Of a stretch of DNA of 64,000 nt, positions 41,463 to 49,489 are shown in pieces. The DNA is from Micromonospora coerulea (GTDB taxonomy: Bacteria > Actinomycetota > Actinomycetes > Mycobacteriales > Micromonosporaceae), in assembly GCF_016598485.1 (NCBI RefSeq), contig NZ_JAEMUW010000019.1:62001-126000 (forward strand), in the 5' to 3' direction. Position 1 is the first letter of the stretch; every line of letters starts with the position of its first letter. The position numbers were made by a program, and so were the translations under genes. The notes below the pieces were generated by a model, which was given only the letters and a program-made list of their open reading frames with translations, did no database searches and had not been told where the DNA came from.

Positions 41463-42260
41463 GTGAGCTACGCGGACGTCAACGGGGTGCGCCTCTGGTA
41501 CGAGATCCACGGCACGGGCCGCCCGCTGGTGGCACTGCACGGCGGCTACGGCGCGGTGGAGATGTTCGCCGCGATCCTGCCCGCCCTCGCCGAGCGCCGG
41601 CAGGTCATCCTGGTCGACCTCCAGGGCCACGGACGGACCGCCGACGTGGACCGGCCGCTGCGCTTCGAGTCGATGGCCGACGACATCGCGGCGCTGATCG
41701 AGCACCTCGACCTGCCCGAGACGGACCTGCTCGGCTACTCCCTCGGCGGCGGGGTGGCGCTGCGCACCGCGATCCAGCACCCCGGCCTGGTCCGCCGGCT
41801 GGCCCTGGTCTCGTCGCCCTGCAAGCGGCAGGGCTGGTATCCCGAGGTGCTGGCGGCGATGGCGACGCAGGACGAGCGGGTCGCCGAGCAGATGCGCGGC
41901 ACCCCGCCGCACGAGCTGTACACCCGGGTCGCCCCGCGCCCGCAGGACTGGCCGACCCTCTGGGTGAAGACCGGTGACCTGCTCCGCCAGGAGTACGACT
42001 GGTCGGCCGAGGTGGCCGCCCTCGCCATGCCTGTGCTGCTGGTCTTCGCCGACGCCGACTCGATCCCGGTCACCCACATGGCGGAGTTCTTCGGCCTGCT
42101 CGGCGGCGGGCACCGGGACGCCGGCTGGGACGGCTCGGACCGCCCCGCCGCGCGGCTGGCCGTACTGCCCGGACTGACCCACTACGACATCATCGGCGCA
42201 CCGGCGCTGCCCGCCGCCGTCCTGCCGTTCCTCACCCACGAGGTCCGCTCAGTGGCCTGA
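41463..42260 (+). CDS. Alpha/beta hydrolase
   Basis: 265 residues from GTG 41463, chosen because GGAGGAG lies at 41451-41457; an upstream in-frame ATG would place that site inside the gene. The opening VNGVRLWYEIHGTGRPLVAL is typical of the fold. The oxyanion region is LHGGYG, the nucleophile elbow is LLGYSLGGGVAL with serine, and the catalytic histidine is in LPGLTHYDII. MPVLLVFADADSI provides the acid strand. The substrate is unknown. It stands alone between two strong terminators. Confidence 0.9.
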   Translation: MSYADVNGVRLWYEIHGTGRPLVALHGGYGAVEMFAAILPALAERRQVILVDLQGHGRTADVDRPLRFESMADDIAALIEHLDLPETDLLGYSLGGGVALRTAIQHPGLVRRLALVSSPCKRQGWYPEVLAAMATQDERVAEQMRGTPPHELYTRVAPRPQDWPTLWVKTGDLLRQEYDWSAEVAALAMPVLLVFADADSIPVTHMAEFFGLLGGGHRDAGWDGSDRPAARLAVLPGLTHYDIIGAPALPAAVLPFLTHEVRSVA

Positions 42261-42279
42261 CCGCCCGCACCCGCCTCGT

Positions 42280-42327
42280 CTCGCCCCATCCCCACCGCCC
42301 CGAACCGGGTGGCGGGGATGGGGCGAG
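42280..42327. terminator. Hairpin terminator between hydrolase and phosphotransferase genes
   Basis: CTCGCCCCATCCCC (42280-42293) pairs with 42314-42327; the 20-base inner region can pair further with gaps. It lies between convergent stops, so it probably serves both. Confidence 0.85.
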
Positions 42328-42348
42328 CCCCCCGGCCAGTTGGACGGC

Positions 42349-43305
42349 TCAGCCGGCGACGCCGCCTCCCCCGTCGATGCGCTCGGCGAGCCAGGGCAGC
42401 AGCGCCTCGCCCTGCGCCCGCTGGAACGCCCGGACCGTCGGGATGCCGGGCGGGGGCGGCTGCCGGGCCGCGTCGAGGAAGAAGCCGGCCAGCCCGGCCA
42501 GCACCCCGGTCAGCGCGGCCGGGTCCACCCCGGCGGTGAGCGGCAGGTCGCGCAGCAGCGCCTCGGTGTCGTGGCCGCCGTGCAGCCGGACGTTGACCAG
42601 CAGCAGCACGGTGTCCAGCCAGGACGGGCCACGGCAGGCCCACGGCCAGTCCACCACGGTGACCGTGCCGTCCGGGCCGACCAGCAGGTTGTCGGCGCGG
42701 ACGTCCAGGTGGCACAGGGTGTCGCCGGACAGGGCGGCGAGGCCCCGATCCGCCGCCGCGCACAGCTCGGGCAGGTGCGCGCGGGCCCACGGCGCCAGGT
42801 CGGCGGGCGGGTCGGCGGCGATCCGGCGCCAGCCGGCGAAGTCCGGCCCGAGTTGCTCGGCCGCGGTGCGCACGGTCGGGACCGGCGTCGGGGTCAGCGC
42901 GGCGGCCATCGCGGCCAGGGCGGCCAGCACGCCGGCCAGTTCCTCGTGGCGCCACGGGGTGGCCGGGTGCCGGCCGTCGACGTCGGTGAAGACCAGGGCC
43001 ACCCACTCGCCGTCGTCATGGCAGCCCAGCAGGCGGGGCGTCGGGGCGTACGGGGGCAGGGCGGCGGCGATCCGGGCCTCCGTGCGGTGCAGGTGCGGGC
43101 TGCGGTCGTTCTGCGCGGGGCTGACCGCCTTGACGAAGGCCCGCCGGCCGCCGGCGGTGCGGACCCGGTCGGCGGTGCCGGGGGAGTAGCCGCCCGGTTG
43201 GGACACCGCCTCGACGACCCGGTCGCCGAGGAGCTCCTCGACCGTGGCCCGCACCCCGGCCGGCAGGTCGGTCCAGCCGATCCGGGTCTTCATCGCGCTC
43301 TGCAT
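42349..43305 (-). CDS. Aminoglycoside phosphotransferase (APH/choline kinase-like) family protein
   Basis: 318 residues if ATG 43305 is used (ATG 43293 is also possible; neither has a strong ribosome site). The kinase-like fold is visible: RRAFVKAVSP with the ATP-binding lysine, LCHLDVRADNLLVGPDG as Brenner motif, and VTVVDWPWACRGPSWLD with the metal-binding aspartate in place of DFG. APH-family members phosphorylate antibiotics, sugars or unknown small molecules. The catalytic HxDxxxxN is intact, so an active enzyme is likely. The substrate cannot be told and it need not be a resistance gene. Confidence 0.85.
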   Translation of the reverse strand: MQSAMKTRIGWTDLPAGVRATVEELLGDRVVEAVSQPGGYSPGTADRVRTAGGRRAFVKAVSPAQNDRSPHLHRTEARIAAALPPYAPTPRLLGCHDDGEWVALVFTDVDGRHPATPWRHEELAGVLAALAAMAAALTPTPVPTVRTAAEQLGPDFAGWRRIAADPPADLAPWARAHLPELCAAADRGLAALSGDTLCHLDVRADNLLVGPDGTVTVVDWPWACRGPSWLDTVLLLVNVRLHGGHDTEALLRDLPLTAGVDPAALTGVLAGLAGFFLDAARQPPPPGIPTVRAFQRAQGEALLPWLAERIDGGGGVAG

Positions 43306-43380
43306 GCGTCCACGGTGCTTCCGGCCCGGCACCCGGGCAAGCCGATTACCGGGGCGTCGTGGCGTAGCGGAGGATCACCG

Positions 43381-43596
43381 ATGCCCCCCGACCCGACCGT
43401 TCTGGCCGAGCTGGGCCGCCTGGAGCCGCCCCGGGGGTACGCCGACGACTTCGAGGCCGGCTTCGACACCGATCAGGTGATTTCCGCCCTGGTGTCCCGG
43501 CTGGTCGCCGACGACTGCTTGATCGACGCCTTAGGTATGTCCACCGGCGCAGTGGGAAACCGCCCCGGGACGCACCTGGGGAGGAGCGACGGATGA
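43381..43596 (+). CDS. Small protein translationally coupled to the pyruvyltransferase gene
   Basis: 71 residues; ATG 43381 follows GGAGG. The stop overlaps the next start by four bases (ATGA), which makes it very likely translated. It reads MPPDPTVLAELGRLEPPRGY, then an acidic helical part with DTDQVISALVSRLVADDCLI and a disordered tail. No family is recognised. It could be a small partner or leader peptide of the pyruvyltransferase. Its last 20 residues overlap the region just before that gene and may merely maintain coupling. Confidence 0.6.
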   Translation: MPPDPTVLAELGRLEPPRGYADDFEAGFDTDQVISALVSRLVADDCLIDALGMSTGAVGNRPGTHLGRSDG

Positions 43597-44744
43597 CGGA
43601 TGGCGCCGAAATGACCATCGGTGTGCTCGGCTCGTACGGGGGCCGCAACCTCGGCGACGAGGCGATCCTCAGCGGACTCCTGGCCGACCTGCGGCACCAC
43701 GAGCCCCGGGCCCGGATCATCGTCTTCTCCCGCAACCCCGCGCACACCTCCCTGGCCCATCCCGACGTCGAGGCCGTGCCCTGGGAGGGCGTCAGCCGGG
43801 CCGACTCCGCCCTGATCCTGGGCGAGCTGGACCTGCTGATCCTGGGCGGCGGCGGGATCCTCTACGACCGGGAGGCCCGTCGTTACCTACGGGTGGTCCG
43901 GGTCGCCCAGGAACGCGGCCTGCCCCTGCTCACGTACGCGGTGGGGGTCGGACCACTCAGCGACGGGGTGGACACCGGCATGGTCCGGGAGACCCTCGCC
44001 GGGGCGATTGAGGTCACCGTCCGGGACCAGGAGTCCCGGATGGTGCTGGAGGAGGCCGGACTGACCAACCCCATCACGGTCACCGCCGACCCGGCGTTCC
44101 TGCTCCAGCCCGAGGAGTTCCCGGAGAGCTGGCTGCGCGAGGAGGGGGTGCCGGCGGGCAAGCAACTCGTCGGGTTGAGCGTCCGGGAGCCGGGCCGCGC
44201 CGCGGAACGGCTCGACGTGGACGGCTACCACCGGCTGCTCGCGCAGATCAGTGACTTCCTGGTGCACCGGATCGACGCGTACGTCCTCTTCGTACCGATG
44301 GAGCGCGACGACATCCGGCACTCCCACGGGGTGATGTCACACATGATCGCCGCCGAGCGGGGCCGGGTCCTGCACGGCGACTACTCGCCCCGCCAGGTCC
44401 TCGGGCTGATGCGGCACTTCGACCTCGCCGTCGGCATGCGGCTGCACTTCCTGATCTTCGCCGCCATGGTGGGTACGCCGTTCCTGCCGCTGCCGTACGC
44501 CGGAAAGGTCTTCGACCTGGCCCAGCGGCTCGGGGTGCCGGCGCTGCGCGGCGTGGAACGCGAGGTGGAGGGCCCGCTGCTGGCGGAGGTGGACCGGCTC
44601 TGGGACGAACGGGAAACGCGCGCGGCGGAGACCGCCCGGCGGGTGGCCGAGGTGTGCGAGCAGGCCCGGGGCACCTCCCACGTCACCCGGGGAGTGTTGG
44701 AGAGCATCCGGTCCCGGGGCCTGAGCCGGATCAACGCGGGCTGA
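43593..44744 (+). CDS. Polysaccharide pyruvyl transferase family protein (CsaB-like)
   Basis: 383 residues. The N-terminal VLGSYGGRNLGDEAILSGLL and LLILGGGGILYDREARRYL are the two diagnostic motifs of PF04230. TYAVGVGPLSD and the C-terminal AVGMRLHFLIFAAMVGTPFL complete the double Rossmann-like fold. CsaB adds ketal-pyruvate to cell-wall polysaccharide that anchors S-layer proteins, while other members act on exopolysaccharide or lipid-linked sugars. No other polysaccharide gene flanks it here. Coupled to the 71-aa gene upstream; stops ten bases before a convergent small gene. Confidence 0.9.
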   Translation: MTDGAEMTIGVLGSYGGRNLGDEAILSGLLADLRHHEPRARIIVFSRNPAHTSLAHPDVEAVPWEGVSRADSALILGELDLLILGGGGILYDREARRYLRVVRVAQERGLPLLTYAVGVGPLSDGVDTGMVRETLAGAIEVTVRDQESRMVLEEAGLTNPITVTADPAFLLQPEEFPESWLREEGVPAGKQLVGLSVREPGRAAERLDVDGYHRLLAQISDFLVHRIDAYVLFVPMERDDIRHSHGVMSHMIAAERGRVLHGDYSPRQVLGLMRHFDLAVGMRLHFLIFAAMVGTPFLPLPYAGKVFDLAQRLGVPALRGVEREVEGPLLAEVDRLWDERETRAAETARRVAEVCEQARGTSHVTRGVLESIRSRGLSRINAG

Positions 44745-44754
44745 GCCGGGCGGG

Positions 44755-44961
44755 TCAGACCGCCGGCCCACGGAAGGTGTAGATCCACGGCCGGCCCGCC
44801 GCGTGGTCCGACTCCAGCTCGTAGATCTGCGCCTCGGCCAGCCCCTCCGGGCCGAGGTGGTGGTGGGTCAGCGGCGGCCGGCCGTTGCTGTCCAGCTCGA
44901 CGGTGACGGTCTCGCCGTCGGCCGTCCCGCCCACCAGGGGGATCTGCACCGTGGATGCCAT
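44755..44961 (-). CDS. Small hypothetical protein (68 aa)
   Basis: 68 residues, ATG start with an AGGAT-like site upstream. The sequence MASTVQIPLVGGTADGETVT is followed by LAEAQIYELESD and WIYTFRGPAV, giving two or three likely beta hairpins with no signal peptide or membrane segment. The pattern of a short beta-rich protein with a conserved-looking YELE/YTFRG part resembles hypothetical actinobacterial proteins, but none can be named. It converges on the pyruvyltransferase gene with ten bases between stops. Confidence 0.6.
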   Translation of the reverse strand: MASTVQIPLVGGTADGETVTVELDSNGRPPLTHHHLGPEGLAEAQIYELESDHAAGRPWIYTFRGPAV

Positions 44962-45034
44962 GGGCCCATCCTGCCCCGGAGATCGCCGGCCCGCAGCGGA
45001 TAGCGGGCCAGCGCGCTGGCCGGAACGGGGCTAG

Positions 45035-45397
45035 GGTCCGAGCACCCTTGCCGGCCTGCTCAAGCACCTGGCGCTGGTGGAACGGAACTGGTTTCCCTGC
45101 CTGCTCGCACCGGAACCCGGCGACGTCTACCTGACTACGGAGGCGGAGGCGGAGGCCAGCTTCACCCTGGACGCCACCGAGACCGTCGATCGGCTCGCCG
45201 TGGCGTACGCCGCGGCCTGCGCCCGCTCCCGGGCGGTGGCCGCCCGCTTCGACCTGGCCGACGTGGTGCCACCCCCGCAGCTCGGCGAGGTGTCGTTGCG
45301 CTGGATCATGGTCCACCTGATCGAGGAGACCGCCCGACACGCCGGCCACGCCGACATCCTGCGGGAGCTGACCGACGGCGAGACCGGCGCGCTCTGA
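45035..45397 (+). pseudogene. DinB/DUF664-family protein, 5'-truncated
   Basis: The frame opens after a TAG at 45032 and immediately reads GPSTLAGLLKHLALVERNWF, which lies about 45 residues inside normal DUF664 proteins. The rest, including VVPPPQLGEVSLRWIMVHLI and ETARHAGHADILRELTDG, is intact. The first helix of the four-helix bundle is missing, although one metal-ligand His (LLKHLA) and the C-terminal HxxxH (RHAGHADILR) remain. A GTG at 45077 could start a 106-residue product. It was probably cut by deletion; no mobile element is adjacent. Confidence 0.7.
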
Positions 45398-45409
45398 CCG
45401 GCCCCGGGC

Positions 45410-46282
45410 TCAGTCCCCGGGCAGGAGGCCGGCCGGGTACTCCATCCCGTCGTGGGTGCAGGCGGCGGCGGCGACCCGGGCGGCGTACCCGGCGGCGCCG
45501 GTCAGGGTGGCGCCGCGCCGGCGAGCGGCGATGACGCCCGCGGCGAAGGCGTCACCGGCGCCGTTGGTGTCGATCACCGCGGCGGGTGGGGTCGCCGCGG
45601 GCACCCGTACCGGGGGCGCTTCCCGGGTGTGCAGGGTCGCGCCGGCCTCCCCACCGGTCACCACGACCGTTCGGGGCGCCAGCGCCGCCGCGACCGACCC
45701 GGACCGCGCGGCCAGCCGGACGCCGCTGACGAAGACCAGGTCCGCCGCCTCGGCGAACGGGCGGTGGTAGGGGTTGTCCCCGTCCCAGTCGTGCAGGTCG
45801 GTGGAGAGCGTCGCGCCGGCGGCGAGCCCGGCGCGCACGGCCGGCAGCACGTCGCGTGCCCAGTCCATGATCGACACGTGCACGTGGGCGGCGTCCCGGA
45901 CCAGCGCGGTGAGCGCGTCCGGCGGGAACGGCGGCGGCCCCTGCCAGGGGCGCGGGTCGTAGAGGGACATCCGCCGGCCGCCGTCGTCGACCAGGCTGAC
46001 CGACCGGCGGGTGCCGGCCGGGGCGTCGGCGAGCACGGCGTGCACCGAGGTGCGGGCCAGCGCCGCCCGGACGACGTCGCCGGCCGGGTCGGCGCCGAGC
46101 ACGTCCACCAGGGCCACCCGCAGCCCCAGCGCGTGCGCCGCGAGCGCCACCCCGGCCCCGGTGTTGCCGATCCGCAGGTCGATGGGGGGCACGGTCAGCG
46201 AATCCGCGGCCGGCAACGGCAACGCGGGCACCCGGGTCCGCACGTCGACCCCGAGGCCGCCGATCACCAGCAGATCGAACAT
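45410..46282 (-). CDS. PfkB-family carbohydrate kinase
   Basis: 290 residues from ATG 46282. Ribokinase-like marks are the start FDLLVIGGLGVDV, LRIGNTGAGVALAAHALGL (PfkB signature 1) and the anion hole/catalytic base DTNGAGDAFAAGV (signature 2). TVVVTGGEAGATLHTRE is the strand leading to it. It phosphorylates a sugar or nucleoside with ATP; specificity is not evident. It is monocistronic, convergent with the truncated DinB gene and divergent from the SNF2 helicase gene 63 bases away. Confidence 0.9.
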   Translation of the reverse strand: MFDLLVIGGLGVDVRTRVPALPLPAADSLTVPPIDLRIGNTGAGVALAAHALGLRVALVDVLGADPAGDVVRAALARTSVHAVLADAPAGTRRSVSLVDDGGRRMSLYDPRPWQGPPPFPPDALTALVRDAAHVHVSIMDWARDVLPAVRAGLAAGATLSTDLHDWDGDNPYHRPFAEAADLVFVSGVRLAARSGSVAAALAPRTVVVTGGEAGATLHTREAPPVRVPAATPPAAVIDTNGAGDAFAAGVIAARRRGATLTGAAGYAARVAAAACTHDGMEYPAGLLPGD

Positions 46283-46345
46283 GGCGCCGACAGTAGCCGG
46301 CCGGGGCCGCCTATCCTGGGCCCGGGCGTCGACGAGGGGGAGTGC

Positions 46346-49300
46346 GTGCTGGTCATCCACGGGGTGTGGCTGCCCGGCGTCGGGCTCGCCGTCTGGGCCG
46401 AGGACAGCACCCTGCCGGCGCGGGCGCCCCGCCGCCCCGGCCGGGCGCCGCGCGAACGTCCGCATCCGTTCGCCGCCGGTCCCGCCACGCTGGCCGCCGC
46501 GCTCGGCGACCGGCCCGCCCGCGCCACGTCCGTCCTGCTCACCCTCCCCACCCGGGCCGGCTCGCCGCTCGACTCACCGGAGCTGGTGCGGACCACCGTC
46601 GGGGAGCCGGGCCGCGGCCCGGTCACCCTGGCCGGCTGGCGGGCGCCCGCCCTGACGTACCCGCCGGACGGCGCGCTCGACCTGCTGCGCGCCCTCGGCG
46701 GGGATCCCGGTACGGCCGGCGGCGCTCCCGCCGTGGCGCCGGCGGTCGACGGTCGTCCGGTGGTGCCCGGGGCGGCCCTGCGGCACCTCGCCGAGCTGGC
46801 CGGCTTCGCCACCGACCTGGTTGCCCGTGGGCGGATCCTGCCGGGCGTGGCCGAGCCGGCGGCCGGCCCGCCGACCGACGGGCCGGCAGAGGTGCCCGCC
46901 CGGGCGGTGTGGCGACCGCTGCTCACCGGGACGGACGCCGCCTGGGCCCGGTCGTTGGCCCTCGCCCTGCCCCCGGCGGCCCGGGCGGCAGCCGACGGCG
47001 GTCCCGGACCGGGGTTGCTGGTCGCGGACGCCCTGGACGCCCTGACCGACGCGGCCGCCCGGGCCGCCCTCGCCACCACCGTGCTCACCCGCGGCATGCG
47101 TCCCTCCGGGCCGGTCCCGGCCTGGCTCGCCGCCTTGACCGGCGAGCCGGACTTCACCGCCGACCGGGCCGCGCTGGACGTTCTCCGGACCGAGCTGGAG
47201 CAGTGGCAGCGCGACGCCGCCGGAGGCGCGGTGCGGGCCAGCTTCCGGCTGGTCGAGCCGGCACCGGACGAGATCACCGACGCGCTGCTGGTGGTGCCGG
47301 CCGACCCGGACGGCGTGGTGACGCACGGTGGCCGGTGGCGGATCGAGTTCGGGTTGCAGGCCGCCGCCGAGCCGGGCCTGCTGGTCGACGCCGGACAGGT
47401 GTGGCGGGAACCGGAGCGCCTGCCCGGGCTCGGCGCACACCTGGCCGACCCGCAGGAGACGCTGCTGGCCGAGCTGGGCCGGGCCAGCCGGCTCTGGCCG
47501 GAGCTGGACGACGCCCTGCGGACGGCGACGCCGGAGGGGATGGAGCTGGACCCCGACGGGGCGCACCGCTTCCTGCGGGAGGGTGCCCCGGTGCTGCACG
47601 CGGCCGGCTTCGGGGTGCTCCTGCCGTCCTGGTGGCGGCGGCCGTCGAGCCGGCTGGGCGCCCGGCTGCGGGCGCGCAGCCGGACCGCCCCGGGCACCGT
47701 CGCCGCCACCTCCGGTGCGCTGGGGCTGGACGCCCTGGTCGACTACCGGTGGGAGATCGCCCTCGGCGACCAGCCGCTGACCGCCGAGGAGCTGGCCGCC
47801 CTGACCGAGCTGAAGTCGCCGCTGGTCCGGTTGCGCGGGCGCTGGGTCGAGCTGGACCCGAAGCGGCTCGCCGCCGGCCTGCGGCTGCTCCGCTCGGCCG
47901 GCGAGCTGACCGTCGCCGACCTGCTCCGGCTGGGCCTGGCGGAAGCCGACGCGGCCGACGAGCTGCCGGTGCTGGAGATCACCGCCGACGGCGCGCTCGG
48001 CGAGCTGCTCGCCGGGGAGGCGGAGCGGCGGCTCACCCCGGCCGACCCGCCGCCCGGATTCCACGGCACGCTGCGGCCCTACCAGCGGCGGGGACTGGCC
48101 TGGCTGGCCTTCCTCCAGTCGCTCGGGCTGGGCGGGATCCTCGCCGACGACATGGGGCTGGGCAAGACGGTGCAACTGCTCGCCCTGCTGGCCGGGGACC
48201 CGCCGGAGACCGGGCCGACCCTGCTGGTCTGTCCGATGTCGCTGGTCGGCAACTGGCAGCGGGAGGCGGCCCGGTTCACGCCGGGACTGCGCGTACACGT
48301 GCACCACGGGGCCGAGCGGGCACGGGGGGCGGAGTTCCGGACGGCCGTGCACGACGCGGACCTGGTGCTGACCACCTACTCGGTGGCCGCGCGGGACGCG
48401 TTCGCGCTGGCCGGCATCGACTGGCACCGGGTGGTGGTGGACGAGGCGCAGGCGATCAAGAACGCCTCGACCCGGCAGGCCGAGGCGGTCCGGTCGCTGC
48501 CCGCGCGACACCGGGTCGCGGTCACCGGTACGCCGGTGGAGAACCGGCTGGCCGACCTCTGGTCGATCATGCAGTTCGCGAATCCCGGGTTGCTCGGCCC
48601 GGCGACCACGTTCCGCAAGACGTTCGCCGAGCCGATCGAGCGGCACGGCGACGACGAGGTGGCCGGCCGGCTGCGCCGGATCACCGGCCCGTTCGTGCTG
48701 CGCCGGCTCAAGACCGACTCGTCGATCATCTCCGACCTGCCGGAGAAGCTGGAGATGGAGGTGCTCTGCAACCTCACCGCCGAGCAGGCCGCGCTCTACC
48801 GGGCGGTGGTCGACGACATGCTCGCGAAGATCGAGTCCAGCGACGGGATGGAGCGCCGGGGTCTGGTGCTCGCCACCATGACCCGGCTCAAGCAGGTCTG
48901 CAACCACCCGGCGCAACTGCTGCGCGACGGCTCGCCGCTGCCCGGCCGCTCCGGCAAGCTGGAGCGGCTGGAGGAGATCGTCGACGAGGTCCTCGCCGCG
49001 GGGGAGAAGGCGCTGCTGTTCACTCAGTACGCGGAGTTCGGCGGCATGCTGCGCGGGCACCTGTCGGCCCGCGTCGGCCGGGAGGTGCTCTTCCTGCACG
49101 GCGGCGTGGGCAAGGCCGACCGGGACGCCATGGTCACCCGGTTCCAGTCGCCGGACGGGCCGCCGCTCTTCGTCCTCTCCCTCAAGGCCGGCGGCACCGG
49201 GCTCACCCTCACCGCGGCCAACCACGTCGTGCACGTCGACCGGTGGTGGAACCCGGCCGTCGAGGACCAGGCCACCGACCGGGCGTTCCGGATCGGCCAG

Positions 49301-49489
49301 CACCGCCGCGTCCAGGTCCGCAAGTTCGTCTCCGCCGGAACGGTGGAGGAGAAGGTGGCCGCCATGATCGCCGACAAGCGGAGCCTCGCCGGTCGGGTAG
49401 TGGGCAGCGGCGAGCAGTGGGTCACCGAGCTCTCCACCGACACGCTGCGCGAGCTGTTCGCCCTGGAGTCCGGGGCGGTGGTCGAGTGA
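46346..49489 (+). CDS. SNF2-family DNA helicase/translocase
   Basis: 1047 residues from GTG 46346 behind GAGGGGGAG. The N-terminal 450 residues have no clear motif, then comes the bacterial SNF2-associated region. The motor begins near residue 570 with TLRPYQRRGLAWLAFLQ, Walker A DDMGLGKTVQ near 601, DEAQ near 698, and motif III VTGTPVENRLADLWSI. The second RecA domain has LLFTQYAEFGGML, SLKAGGTGLTLTAA and HVDRWWNPAVEDQATDRAFR. It moves on or remodels nucleoprotein. Its stop overlaps the SWIM gene start by four bases, so the two act together. Confidence 0.94.
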   Translation: MLVIHGVWLPGVGLAVWAEDSTLPARAPRRPGRAPRERPHPFAAGPATLAAALGDRPARATSVLLTLPTRAGSPLDSPELVRTTVGEPGRGPVTLAGWRAPALTYPPDGALDLLRALGGDPGTAGGAPAVAPAVDGRPVVPGAALRHLAELAGFATDLVARGRILPGVAEPAAGPPTDGPAEVPARAVWRPLLTGTDAAWARSLALALPPAARAAADGGPGPGLLVADALDALTDAAARAALATTVLTRGMRPSGPVPAWLAALTGEPDFTADRAALDVLRTELEQWQRDAAGGAVRASFRLVEPAPDEITDALLVVPADPDGVVTHGGRWRIEFGLQAAAEPGLLVDAGQVWREPERLPGLGAHLADPQETLLAELGRASRLWPELDDALRTATPEGMELDPDGAHRFLREGAPVLHAAGFGVLLPSWWRRPSSRLGARLRARSRTAPGTVAATSGALGLDALVDYRWEIALGDQPLTAEELAALTELKSPLVRLRGRWVELDPKRLAAGLRLLRSAGELTVADLLRLGLAEADAADELPVLEITADGALGELLAGEAERRLTPADPPPGFHGTLRPYQRRGLAWLAFLQSLGLGGILADDMGLGKTVQLLALLAGDPPETGPTLLVCPMSLVGNWQREAARFTPGLRVHVHHGAERARGAEFRTAVHDADLVLTTYSVAARDAFALAGIDWHRVVVDEAQAIKNASTRQAEAVRSLPARHRVAVTGTPVENRLADLWSIMQFANPGLLGPATTFRKTFAEPIERHGDDEVAGRLRRITGPFVLRRLKTDSSIISDLPEKLEMEVLCNLTAEQAALYRAVVDDMLAKIESSDGMERRGLVLATMTRLKQVCNHPAQLLRDGSPLPGRSGKLERLEEIVDEVLAAGEKALLFTQYAEFGGMLRGHLSARVGREVLFLHGGVGKADRDAMVTRFQSPDGPPLFVLSLKAGGTGLTLTAANHVVHVDRWWNPAVEDQATDRAFRIGQHRRVQVRKFVSAGTVEEKVAAMIADKRSLAGRVVGSGEQWVTELSTDTLRELFALESGAVVE

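Noticed and set aside
46342..49485. Long plus-strand frame upstream of the SWIM gene in the same phase
   Set aside because: It is a shadow of the SNF2 helicase in another frame; codon logic and motifs belong to the helicase, and the SWIM domain starts naturally at the GTGA overlap.
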